From Lactococcus sp. dk101 (GTDB taxonomy: Bacteria > Bacillota > Bacilli > Lactobacillales > Streptococcaceae): 64,000 nt of DNA. A program made the position numbers and the translations under genes. Location of the stretch: assembly GCF_009601055.1 (NCBI RefSeq), contig NZ_WITI01000008.1:32790-96789 (forward strand), read 5' to 3'. Below the pieces are notes generated by a model. The model saw only the letters and a program-made list of their open reading frames with translations, ran no database searches and was not told where the DNA came from. Below, one piece after another: positions 54,195 through 64,000 of this stretch. Numbering within the stretch: position 1 is the first letter of the stretch; each line of letters begins with the position of its first letter.

Positions 54195-55292
54195 ATGCCA
54201 AATATAAAATGGTTCAAACATGTTTTATTTGGCGCAATCATCACAGTACTCATCTTCGTGACTGCGAGTCACGTTTATGCTGATACGACTGAGAACAGTT
54301 CAACCACAATAACTGCAAGTCCCTCGCTGACGCAGGGAGGGACACTAAATTTTGATTTGGCCAGACACCCATTAACGCTAGATGAAATGAAGCTCCTCAT
54401 TGATGCGCTACAAACATCAGAATTTAGCAATTTGTCCTTAAGACTCGGGGACTCCGAACGCCTAATGTATCAGTCAACCTATCTGCAAAATACAAATTCG
54501 GATGCTTTTTCAATAGTAGATTTACGAGAATTGGTTTTGTATGCAGCTCAACGCCAAATTTCAATCATTCCAGACTTGGATTTACCATCGCATGCTGGTG
54601 CCATTCTGAACGCCTTGAAATTAAGTCACCCAGACTTCTATCAGCAATTATATATGGATGATAACACACTTGATTATACCAATCCATTATCAATTGAATT
54701 GGCTAAAACACTTGCTGCTGAACTATACCCCATTTTTGAAGGACAACAAACACAAGCCTTCGTGATTGGTGCAGACGAAGTTCCAGGAAGTGACAGCTTA
54801 TATGAAAACTACCTCACAACTTTTATAAATCAGGTCAGCACTGACAGTATAGCACATGGTTATACGCCCATTATCTGGAATGACTCAATCTTAAAAAGTG
54901 AAGTTCCTAAGCTTAACACTTCAATCCTTATCTATTATTGGTCACAAGCAGGACACACGCAAGGAGAAGAACTGCTTAACCGTGGGGCTACTAGAGCAAG
55001 TGTCAGTGATTTCTTAAATGCTGGCTTTCAAGTCCTTAACGCTAATGATTACAGCAATACCTATCATTTGTCAAATATTGGTGATATAAATTCTGAAAAT
55101 TATTTTTTGAATTACTTAAAAAACATCTCAAATTCAAGTTTATTCCAAGAGGTGATTGATGGAGAAAGTCAATGGTGGACAACTGAAAATACTCAAAATA
55201 CTGGTAGCTTAATCTCATTTTGGGGTGAGAATTCGAGTGCCATTTCTATCTCAGCCATCACAAGTCTCATCGAACGAATTGTTTTACCATAA
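54195..55292 (+). CDS. Secreted GH20 beta-N-acetylhexosaminidase, dispersin B-like
   Basis: The protein has 365 residues from ATG 54195, 7 nt after AGGAGG. An ATG at 54189 sits too close. A signal peptide is clear (basic N-terminus, helix about 11-25, cleavage after VYA at residue 29). The rest is a single GH20 TIM barrel with IIPDLDLPSHAGAIL, the catalytic D194-E195 pair in VIGADEVPG, IIWNDSIL and YYWSQAG. It lacks the extra domains of chitobiases, as dispersin B does. Likely role: cutting beta-1,6-GlcNAc polymer or GlcNAc-containing glycans outside the cell. A PNAG-type synthase group lies 7-9 kb downstream. Confidence 0.85.
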   Translation: MPNIKWFKHVLFGAIITVLIFVTASHVYADTTENSSTTITASPSLTQGGTLNFDLARHPLTLDEMKLLIDALQTSEFSNLSLRLGDSERLMYQSTYLQNTNSDAFSIVDLRELVLYAAQRQISIIPDLDLPSHAGAILNALKLSHPDFYQQLYMDDNTLDYTNPLSIELAKTLAAELYPIFEGQQTQAFVIGADEVPGSDSLYENYLTTFINQVSTDSIAHGYTPIIWNDSILKSEVPKLNTSILIYYWSQAGHTQGEELLNRGATRASVSDFLNAGFQVLNANDYSNTYHLSNIGDINSENYFLNYLKNISNSSLFQEVIDGESQWWTTENTQNTGSLISFWGENSSAISISAITSLIERIVLP

Positions 55293-55325
55293 CCAAAGTT
55301 AAAACGGAAGTAAGCATATCAAATT

Positions 55326-55363
55326 ATCAAACAGTCCATAGCATCAATCGGCTGTTTTTTTGC
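55326..55363 (+). terminator. GH20 gene terminator
   Basis: AAACAG(TCC)...(CGG)CTGTTTTTTT hairpin. Confidence 0.65.
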
Positions 55364-55518
55364 TTTATTTTCCAAATAATCCCAGAGAAGAATGATTTCA
55401 TATTAATCTATAACTGTTCGCAAAATACTATTTTTCTGAAGAAATACAAAGAAATGAGAAGCCACTCTCCCAAAATGACCCTATTAGCTTATTTTTTAAT
55501 CCTTATCCATAATCCCGA

Positions 55519-55557
55519 AAAAAAACTTTCTCATACTTGAATAAGAAAGTTTTTTTA
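55519..55557. terminator. Bidirectional terminator at the 3' end of glpF
   Basis: AAAAAACTTTCT / AGAAAGTTTTTTT hairpin with tracts on both sides. The 150 bp before it hold no gene. Confidence 0.75.
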
Positions 55558-55562
55558 TTATT

Positions 55563-56300
55563 TTATTTGGCTACAAAATTGATAACCGCTTGGAAAAGGA
55601 TCGCGCCAAGTCCACCACCAATGATTGGGCCAACGATAGGGATCCATGCGTATGACCAATCTGAATCTCCCTTACCTTCAATTGGTAAGATGGCATGCAT
55701 GATACGTGGTCCTAGGTCACGAGCTGGATTTAAGGCATATCCTGTTGTTGCACCTAATGAGAGCCCAATGGCTGTAATGATCGCACCGACAAGCATGGGC
55801 GATACACCGCTGGTTTGAGTAATGTCATATTGACCAAAGGCCAAGATAGCAATAACCAGCATGGCAGTTCCAACGATTTCACTAAACACATTAGAAAAAT
55901 TGTTTCGAATGGCTGGTCCTGTTGCAAATGTTCCCAAAATATCAGCAGGTTCTTCTGTTTCTTTGTAATGTGGTAAATACATCAAATAAAGAACAATACT
56001 TGCAACCATTGCACCAAGCATTTGTGCAATGATATAAGGGACAACCATACCCCATGAAAAGCTTCCAATCAAAGCCATGGCAATTGTTACCGCTGGATTT
56101 AAGTGTGCTGGGGACATAAAGCCTGACACATAAACCCCCATCATAATGGCAAAGCCCCAACCCAGTGTAATTGCAATCCAACCAGCTCCAGTAGCTTTGG
56201 TTTTCTTCAAAACGACACCACTTACGCCCCCATTACCTAGCAAGATTAAGACAAAAGTCCCGATGAACTCTCCTAATAACTGTACCATCTCCGAATGCAT
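55563..56300 (-). CDS. glpF: Glycerol uptake facilitator (aquaglyceroporin)
   Basis: The protein has 245 residues. It is a six-helix MIP channel for glycerol in the cytoplasmic membrane. Both half-helix motifs are present: HLNPAVTIA in the first half and YALNPARDLGP in the second, the aspartate after NPAR being typical of glycerol-conducting members. It is last in the glpK-glpO-glpF operon, 26 bp after glpO. No palindrome copies occur in this operon. Confidence 0.92.
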   Translation of the reverse strand: MHSEMVQLLGEFIGTFVLILLGNGGVSGVVLKKTKATGAGWIAITLGWGFAIMMGVYVSGFMSPAHLNPAVTIAMALIGSFSWGMVVPYIIAQMLGAMVASIVLYLMYLPHYKETEEPADILGTFATGPAIRNNFSNVFSEIVGTAMLVIAILAFGQYDITQTSGVSPMLVGAIITAIGLSLGATTGYALNPARDLGPRIMHAILPIEGKGDSDWSYAWIPIVGPIIGGGLGAILFQAVINFVAK

Positions 56301-56326
56301 AAATTACCTCTTTCTTTACTTCATAT

Positions 56327-58156
56327 TTAATTCGCTTTTAAGTCTGCCAAATCATTTTCAGCCAGTACTTTTTTATAAGTTTCAATATTTGCAGCTTTTT
56401 CGTCTGCTGTCCACTCCAAAACATCAGCCATAACAGCTATTACAGCGTCTTGAATACTGTCTAAACTTTCTCTTTGGAAAAGGATATGATTGGTTCTGCG
56501 AAGCAAGTAATCCGCTGGTACAAGCACCATTTCGTCTTCCAAGCCATAACGCAAACATGCTGATTCCGCAAGACTAAGCCCATCATAAGCATTCATTTCT
56601 TTAGCATAAGCAAAGATTTTGAGCGCATTCATGCCGTAAAAGTCAGCGATATATCTTGCTTCAGTTTCAGAAAGGCCTGCTGCCAAACCAGCTTTCATGT
56701 TTTCAGCCACAGTTTCAGTGACTTGAGTTGGATCAAATTCACCACCAGAAATCTGATAATGTTTTGAGTCAATCGTCTTGAAGCTTAAGCCATAATTTTC
56801 TTTCAAAAGTTGAGCAATCAAAGTCATGGCACCTGCTGCCATTTTACGATAATCTGTGATTTTACCACCGGCAAGTGTGATTAAGCCATCTTCTTCTTGC
56901 TCCAGAGAACTGCCTCGAGAAACAGAAGATGGGGCGTCGCCTTTTTCAGCCAAGCTTGATTCCAAATGATTCAAGACAGCTTCCACTTCAATTTTTGTCG
57001 CCTCTTTCTTTTGGAATTGAGTCACAATGTTGATGACATCTTTGAAGCTTTCCTCTGAAATGGCACCATTATCGCCTCCGTTATAGTCACTTCCTGAGTT
57101 ATCGGCAAGAAGCGGACGGATACCTGCCCATGAAGACTCGATATCATTGATGGTCAGATGAGCTTCAGGGTAACGATAATTGATGACCTCAAGCAAGTAA
57201 TCAACATCTTCCTGAGTGACTGTAGGGTGTTGTAAATCGCCCGTATAATCCGTGTCAGTTGTTCCAAAATAGGTTTTATTTTCACGCGGAATGGCAAAGA
57301 CCATGCGTTTGTCCTTTTTGCCCGTATCAAAGTAAGTGGGTTGTGGCACTGGCAGCTTACTTGCATCGACGACCAAGTGAACCCCTTTAGTCGGACGCAT
57401 TTTTGGAAGCACTGCACGCGTAAAGTTGAGGGTTCTGATTTTATCAACCCATGGGCCACTCGTGTTAACCACAAGTTTGGCCTTCACTTCAAAAGTCGTA
57501 CCCGAAAGAAGGTCCCTTGCCTTAACACCTACGATTTTTCTATCTTCATACAAAAAGTCTGTTACTTTTACTTTACTTAAAGCAATCGCACCATCTTCAG
57601 ACGCCTTTTTGATGTTGTCAATGACAAGTCGAGCGTCATTATTTCTGAAATCAAGATAAACCCCAGCCCCTTGCAAACCTTCTTTCTTAAGCAATGGTTC
57701 ACGACGCAGGACTTCTTCTGGTGAAATTGTATAATTTGCAAATGGTGTATTTTCAACTCCTGCCAAGCGGTCATACAAGTCCATCGCGACCTTGACAGAA
57801 AACATATCAAAAGTTGTTGGGCCTTCATCGTTGTAAATTGGCAGTAACATCGGATCTGGTTTTGGAATGTGTGGTGCAATTCCTTGAACGACCGCACGTT
57901 CCGTTACAGTATCAGAGACAACTTCAACATCAAAGTTTTTCAGATAACGAATGCCACCATGAACCAATTTCGTTGACCGAGAGGAGGTTCCTTCTGCAAA
58001 ATCTTGCATTTCAAGCAAGGCAGTTGACATACCCGATGCTGCCGCTTGAACAGCAAGACCAGCACCTGTTATTCCACCACCGATAATCAAGACATCTAAT
58101 TGCTTGTCTTTAAGATTTTTGATTGCTTCTTGTCTTGTTTTCTTTGAAAAAGTCAT
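56327..58156 (-). CDS. glpO: Alpha-glycerophosphate oxidase
   Basis: The protein has 609 residues, the typical GlpO length of lactic acid bacteria, which includes an insert absent from GlpD. It is a flavoprotein oxidising glycerol-3-phosphate to dihydroxyacetone phosphate with oxygen, releasing hydrogen peroxide. Motifs are the FAD-binding VLIIGGGITGAGLAVQAA, EGTSSRSTKLVHGGIRYL, and FGTTDTDYTGD with the substrate region. It lies 11 bp downstream of glpK. Its peroxide output may matter for virulence or competition. Confidence 0.94.
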   Translation of the reverse strand: MTFSKKTRQEAIKNLKDKQLDVLIIGGGITGAGLAVQAAASGMSTALLEMQDFAEGTSSRSTKLVHGGIRYLKNFDVEVVSDTVTERAVVQGIAPHIPKPDPMLLPIYNDEGPTTFDMFSVKVAMDLYDRLAGVENTPFANYTISPEEVLRREPLLKKEGLQGAGVYLDFRNNDARLVIDNIKKASEDGAIALSKVKVTDFLYEDRKIVGVKARDLLSGTTFEVKAKLVVNTSGPWVDKIRTLNFTRAVLPKMRPTKGVHLVVDASKLPVPQPTYFDTGKKDKRMVFAIPRENKTYFGTTDTDYTGDLQHPTVTQEDVDYLLEVINYRYPEAHLTINDIESSWAGIRPLLADNSGSDYNGGDNGAISEESFKDVINIVTQFQKKEATKIEVEAVLNHLESSLAEKGDAPSSVSRGSSLEQEEDGLITLAGGKITDYRKMAAGAMTLIAQLLKENYGLSFKTIDSKHYQISGGEFDPTQVTETVAENMKAGLAAGLSETEARYIADFYGMNALKIFAYAKEMNAYDGLSLAESACLRYGLEDEMVLVPADYLLRRTNHILFQRESLDSIQDAVIAVMADVLEWTADEKAANIETYKKVLAENDLADLKAN

Positions 58157-58167
58157 TTCATCTCTCC

Positions 58168-59710
<1,543 letters not shown>

Positions 59711-59785
59711 ACATGTCATTCAAATTAAATACTTTCAAAAATATTAAAATTTCTAAAAAAATGAAAACGTTTTATTTTAATATAA

Positions 59786-59816
59786 AAAAGCAGACCTAAA
59801 TGTTGCTTTTTTGTCT
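59786..59816. terminator. Terminator after the Mga-like regulator
   Basis: On the minus strand AAAAAGCA...TGCTTTTTT hairpin overlapping the stop codon. Confidence 0.65.
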
Positions 59817-61259
59817 TTTTAATGTGTCAATTTTATCCTTTATCTTGACAACATCGTGTGCTGGTGTAGCTTCTGAGAGATAAGTGATTTTTTCTCTGAT
59901 GTCATCACGGTTGGAACTAATCAATAAATCATAAAAAGTTCCTTCTTTTGCGGGAATAAGACTGATGGATTCAATGCTTCTGAGCTGATTGAGAAGCATT
60001 TGCTCTAAGGCAATTTGATAAGTAGGTGTGCTACTAAAATCATATTGAATGATGAGCGTTGGCGCAGAATAATTTTCCAGTAAGATGAGGCTATTTCCAT
60101 AGCCAAACTTGAGGTCTAAAATCGAACTTATGGATTGATGCGGGTGTTTAAACAGTTTCGTTGCCTCAAAAGTCAGTTCTTCTAAAAACTGAACGAGATT
60201 TGCTTTTAGCATTTTTTCTTGTGCTGATAAAATGATCTTTTGATCCACGAAAGTCAGACTACCAGTAAAGAAATAATAGCGGTTATTTACCTGAGCTAAC
60301 TGATATTCAAGTGCTTTTTCATCTGCAATGCCTAGGCGTCAGATGTGATAATGGGCAAGCATTTTTTCTCTAATAGTCACATTAAGCATGACAGCAGGGA
60401 TTTGTTTACTCCGAAAAATATTAAAGCGGTAATCATCTTCCTGATTCAAAATAAAGAATGAAACACAAAAGCTATAAAAAAGCATGGTTTCGCAATGATT
60501 GATGTCTGAATTTTGATAGATTTCTTGATAAAAAAGGGAATCTAAGAGTTGATAGAGATGATCATTCTGATAAATCTGCTTTTGCGCTAATAAAAATTCC
60601 TTTTTAATGGCAGTGAATTTATTTCTCTGTTCGGCAATCCCCATCCAGCATGAAATCTGATCTTTATTCACTTCTGAAAAACTTAAACGCAAACTTTCTT
60701 CCGCATGCAATATAAATTTGGTTTTTTCTTCTGTTCGTAGCAGATAAGCAGGTCGTTTTCCTTTTTGCACGCCATTGAAAAGCAGAAAATAAAAGTAGCG
60801 AATCTGTTCTTCATTTCCAATCAGTTTATTATTTTTGATCTGGAGATTGAATTCTTTGAGGTCATGATTCAACTCTTTGATTTTTCGAAAAAGTGTCGAT
60901 TCACTGACAAGGAGTTTCTCGGATAAATCAATCATGTTCAGCTCTTGATTTTCAAGAAGTAGCCTCATGAAGCGATATTTTGTTGCATCAAGGAGTAAAA
61001 ATTCGACAATTTCATTAAAAGACAGACGCTTATCTAGTTCTAAAACAACGTCATTTTCTAAGCGACTGATAGAAATGGACTTTCCCATTTGACTTCCTAA
61101 ATCCTCAAGGCTCTGCAAGTATGTATCTAGAGAAGGACGTGAAATATTGCAGTCGAGCGCTAATTTTTGAATTGAGGTACGTCCATTAGTTTGTATGAGC
61201 CGTCTCAACAATTCGACTTGCATTTGTTCTCTTTTATCGAGTAGATTTTCAAATTTCAC
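59796..61259 (-). pseudogene. Mga-like glp regulator, interrupted by in-frame TGA
   Basis: GTG 61257-61259 follows AAAGGAG by 6 nt. The frame reads 306 residues with two helix-turn-helix regions (TSIQKLALDCNISRPSLDTYL near 30-50 and MIDLSEKLLVSESTLFRKIKEL near 108-130), then a PRD-like middle, to TGA at 60339-60341. It continues in the same frame to 59796, adding 181 residues. Together this is the about 490-residue size of Mga/AtxA-type regulators. Such a gene often sits upstream of glpK in streptococci and enterococci, so it probably controlled the glp operon. The truncated product retains the DNA-binding part. Confidence 0.75.
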
Positions 61260-61480
61260 ACCAAACTCCTTTGACTAATATTAAATTTATTTTAAATATT
61301 TTATAATAATAATTTAATTTTATGATTTAATAATATCTTATTATGGATAGATTATCAAACATATAAATTCAGTTGGACAGAAATATATGAAATGAACTCC
61401 TATCTATCAGGGAGACTAGCCTTTAGAAATCACAACAAAAAAAGCAAGTAAAATCTGTTAGAAATCACTTACTTTCCGTT
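61260..61480. other. AT-rich intergenic region
   Basis: No gene seen. It should hold the promoter of the Mga-like gene and, at 61436-61490, a long imperfect hairpin with AAAAAGCAA/TTGCTTTTTT ends that may terminate the GtrA transcript. Confidence 0.45.
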
Positions 61481-61903
61481 TTAATGAGCTGAGGTTGCTT
61501 TTTTATTATTAAAGATAATTCTACTAAATAAATAATTAAGAATTAGCGCGGTGCCATGTGAAATGACTTTACTGACCATGGCGTCATTTTTTAATAAGCT
61601 GATAAAGAACCATAAAAGTGCAAGTTCCACAAGGAGCGTACAAAGTCTTGAGGAAGCATAATATAAGAATTCGCGTAAGTTAAGGTGGGTCGTTGATTTA
61701 AAGACCAGCACTTTATTGACAAAAAAGGAAATAAATAAAATGATAATCCAATCAATAATTTCTGCGGCTTGATAAGCCATCCCTAACTTATTATTCAAGA
61801 GGTAAAAAATGATGAGATTTGCGGCTACAGTCAAGGCTCCCCATAAGAGATACAGAACAATTTGTTTTCCTTCTCGACTTGTTTTTGATGAATCTTGTCT
61901 CAT
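61481..61903 (-). CDS. GtrA-family membrane protein
   Basis: The protein has 140 residues with four hydrophobic helices and the GtrA features LLWGALTVAANLIIFYLL at the start and NYLFSRIIFN at the end. GtrA proteins help move lipid-linked sugars across the membrane for glycan decoration. It is the last gene of a minus-strand group with a PgaC-like synthase and a PgaD-like protein, so it probably serves extracellular polysaccharide or wall glycan synthesis. Confidence 0.85.
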   Translation of the reverse strand: MRQDSSKTSREGKQIVLYLLWGALTVAANLIIFYLLNNKLGMAYQAAEIIDWIIILFISFFVNKVLVFKSTTHLNLREFLYYASSRLCTLLVELALLWFFISLLKNDAMVSKVISHGTALILNYLFSRIIFNNKKATSAH

Positions 61904-61986
61904 TGAAGCACTCCATTTCTAATAATTCTGATTTTATCAGAATTATCTAACTGAGTCAAAAATTAAAGATAATTGATATTTTTTTC

Positions 61987-63308
61987 TTAGCCGTTTGTCC
62001 GATTCTGGAGGCCTTTTCTTTCAGGAGACTTCCATGTTCCAGAACCCAATCCTAAGATTGTTTTTACTGCTGGGACAAATGTTGTTACGATTGTTAGGGC
62101 ATTGACCATCCAAAAAAGCAACATATAAAGCGGTGCAAAGAGCATGTATTTGAATTTTCGTGCCTGGTCATCAATGATAAGTGAGGCTAAAAGTTGAAGA
62201 GTACCAGCTACCATTTCAAAACATACAAAAATAAAGGCCATCGTAATCATGTGATAGACACGTTCAAAATTTCCTTGGAAAGCAAAAGTGAACAAGGTAA
62301 TCAGATAAATAATTGAGCTAATCCAGAAAAAGAATGACCATACGATACTAAAAGTTTGGTCGATAAACATGACCGTTCTTCCAATGTGTTCAAAAGGACG
62401 GAAAAAGACTTTTTTAAAGTTGGTTAACCAAACTTCTGTTCCACCTTTTGCCCATCTTTTACGTTGATTATATAGGCTACTTAAAGTTTCTGGAACTTCC
62501 ATATAAAACATGATATCAGCAGCAAAAATAGATAGCCAACCATTCGTTTGATGATCCCAAGCAATACTGATGTCTTCAGTCGCTCTATCTTGACGGAAAA
62601 GTCCAACGTCGATTAGGGCATCTTTCCGATACATTGTATTAGCACCGCTATAGGCATAGAGGCTCCCAAGAACACCGAGTTGCGTCCGTTTGATGATCCC
62701 TACAATACTGGAAAATTCAACGGTTTGAGATTTTCCCAAAAGTGTTGTTCGATTTTGGACATCCATATTGGCAGTAATGGCAGCAATATTTCGACTTTCT
62801 GGACGTGTCATCAGGTTAATATAGCGTTTCAGAGCATCGGGTTCAGGAACTGTATCTGCATCATTACTCAAAATCAATTTTCCGTTTGCAAAGGCAATAC
62901 CGAGGTTAAAGGCATGGGCCTTTCCTTTATTTTTTTCAACTCTAATGACCCGTAATTTATCATAATTTTCTTGAAGAGCTTTTAAAATTTCTGGACTACT
63001 GTCAGTCGATCCGTCATCCATGACCAAAACTTCATAATTGCTGTAGTTAAGCTTGGTCATCAAGTAGTCAATCGTGTCTTTAATGACAACTTCTTCATTA
63101 TGGACAGGAACCATGATGGTAATGAGGGGTTCAATTTCAGAAGGAATTTCAAACCATTCCTTTTGTTTGTATTTGAATATTTTATTGTAGCAGAAGGCTC
63201 CAATAAACCATGAAAAGCACCGATGATTGGATAGGTGATAAGAATTAAGAATAATACAGTTAGGGTAATATCCAATACTGGAAATCCAGTGTTAACAAGG
63301 TTTATCAA
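61987..63308 (-). pseudogene. Family 2 glycosyltransferase, PgaC/IcaA-like, frameshifted near the N-terminus
   Basis: A start (TTG 63306-63308, after AGGAG) reads MINLVNTGFPVLDITLTVLFLILI and IIGAF. Near 63209-63219 the expected frame changes: the family sequence WFIGAFCYNKIFKY continues in a neighbouring frame and joins the long open part (PVHNEEVVIKDTIDYL, DDGSTDSSPEIL, NDADTVPEPDAL, the QRKRWAKGG motif) and C-terminal helices. Joined length is about 440 residues, the size of poly-beta-1,6-GlcNAc synthases. One base lost or gained explains the break. A shorter product from ATG 63112-63114 would lack the first membrane helices. Confidence 0.8.
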
Positions 63309-63309
63309 T

Positions 63310-63816
63310 TTATTCTTCTCCTATTCTGTATAATTCTTGGACAAAATGCGTGTCAAAATTTTGTTCTTCTTTGATGGTATAACTCTTTACTGACTTTCTG
63401 AATTCCGCACTTCCAAAGCGCTTCGTGTACTCATTTTCCAAAATTCTTTTTCTGATTTCAACTTGATCTTCATTGAATTTAATCTGAGTTGATAGTTTAT
63501 TTTTATAATTATCATTGTTTTTGAGGGTTAAGGAAATGTATAAAATTAAAATCGCAACAAAAATGATCCCTAAAAAAAGAGCCAAAAATTGAAAAGTTGG
63601 AAGTTCTTCTTTATAATATAAAAAATTTATCGGATAATCAGGATGTGAAGAAAGAAAAGGCACCATCAACCAAAGGAAAGGCAAGATAACACCAAACCAC
63701 CCCAAAATTGCAATTAGAGTTTGATAGAATTTCAAACCGAAATGCTTTTTTTCAAAATAGGGATCACTAACAAATTTTTCATCTACTTTTTTGCTTATAT
63801 TTGTAACTTTAGACAT
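63310..63816 (-). CDS. Two-helix membrane protein, possible PgaD/IcaD-like accessory
   Basis: The protein has 168 residues. Two hydrophobic helices lie at about 33-54 (LIAILGWFGVILPFLWLMV) and 75-96 (FLALFLGIIFVAILILYISL), then a long charged tail. The YQTLIAILGWFG segment resembles the first helix of PgaD/IcaD, which assist the PNAG synthase. The resemblance is short and the protein is longer than IcaD. It ends 1 nt before the synthase gene start, so the two are tightly coupled. The ribosome site is AAGGAG. Confidence 0.6.
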   Translation of the reverse strand: MSKVTNISKKVDEKFVSDPYFEKKHFGLKFYQTLIAILGWFGVILPFLWLMVPFLSSHPDYPINFLYYKEELPTFQFLALFLGIIFVAILILYISLTLKNNDNYKNKLSTQIKFNEDQVEIRKRILENEYTKRFGSAEFRKSVKSYTIKEEQNFDTHFVQELYRIGEE

Positions 63817-63955
63817 TTAATCTCCTTAAATTTATTTAACGTTTAATTTTATCACTAAAAAATATAAAAATACTACCCGAATTGCTAGTTGATTTTAATG
63901 CAAAATAAAACCAGCCATGCTATTCTATTCTTAACCAACTAAGTTTAGAAAGGGC

Positions 63956-64000
63956 ATGACTGATATGAACGATTATAGCACACTTCCCAAAGTTTTTGTT
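63956..64000 (+). CDS. Start of an unidentified gene, cut by the window end
   Basis: ATG 63956 follows AGAAAGGG and opens fifteen codons (MTDMNDYSTLPKVFV) to the window edge. Too little is visible to name it. Confidence 0.4.
   Translation, partial: MTDMNDYSTLPKVFV

Noticed and set aside
54257..54273. Perfect inverted repeat CGTGACT-GCG-AGTCACG in the GH20 gene
   Set aside because: It lies within the signal peptide coding region, has no T run and occurs only once; no function can be supported.
55537..57897. Plus-strand open frames opposite the glp operon
   Set aside because: They lack ribosome sites and known domains and mirror the strong minus-strand genes.

Overview
The window is a stretch of low-GC Gram-positive chromosome, most likely from Lactococcus and probably the L. 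garvieae side of the genus. This rests on recognising the catabolic alpha-acetolactate synthase and the separate acetolactate decarboxylase, trehalose-6-phosphate phosphorylase next to a trehalose PTS, the single recombinase XerS, the GlpO-type glycerol-3-phosphate oxidase, the rplJ leader, and the extended -10 promoters with AAGGAG ribosome sites. The species call is an inference. No rRNA, tRNA, IS element or CRISPR array was seen.

Layout. 1-12 kb: the end of a heterodimeric ABC exporter, acetoin genes (als, aldB), a HAD phosphatase, trhO, dprA, topA, trmFO and a frameshifted DUF2798 membrane gene. 12-20 kb: xerS, an orphan Phd-like antitoxin, and the trehalose regulon (treR, EIIA, EIIBC, trePP) with two identical operators. 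20-30 kb: housekeeping genes (23S rRNA methyltransferase, aldehyde dehydrogenase, FAD protein, AI-2E family permease, TPR protein, VOC protein) and rplJ-rplL with an L10 leader. 30.5-36.9 kb: a cell-wall amino-sugar salvage operon (murQ, a lactose/cellobiose-family EIIC, anmK, a MupG-type DUF871 hydrolase, a BadF-type sugar kinase, an RpiR regulator). 36.9-43.7 kb: a glutamate module, with gdhA divergent from the overlapping citrate synthase-aconitase-isocitrate dehydrogenase operon. 43.7-54 kb: small membrane and regulatory genes, several of them broken, a nucleotidyltransferase pair, a P-type ATPase and a DadA-like oxidase. 54-64 kb: a secreted GH20 hexosaminidase resembling dispersin B, the glpK-glpO-glpF operon with a broken Mga-like regulator, and a minus-strand exopolysaccharide group (PgaD-like protein, frameshifted PgaC/IcaA-like synthase, GtrA).

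Three signals stand out. (1) The palindrome GTCAGNNCTGAC occurs 26 times between 146 and 54846, in many unrelated genes and in three terminators, where about 0.03 would be expected by chance; there are none after 54846. (2) Three genes (rlmCD-like at 20006, WYL regulator at 46564, DadA-like at 52964) have an extended -10 box exactly 6 nt before ATG and no ribosome-binding site, which predicts leaderless mRNAs. (3) At least eight genes are broken: four by single-base frameshifts, three by single in-frame TGA codons, and one reduced to a remnant. Most of these lie after 45 kb, so either this part of the genome is decaying or the assembly carries errors.
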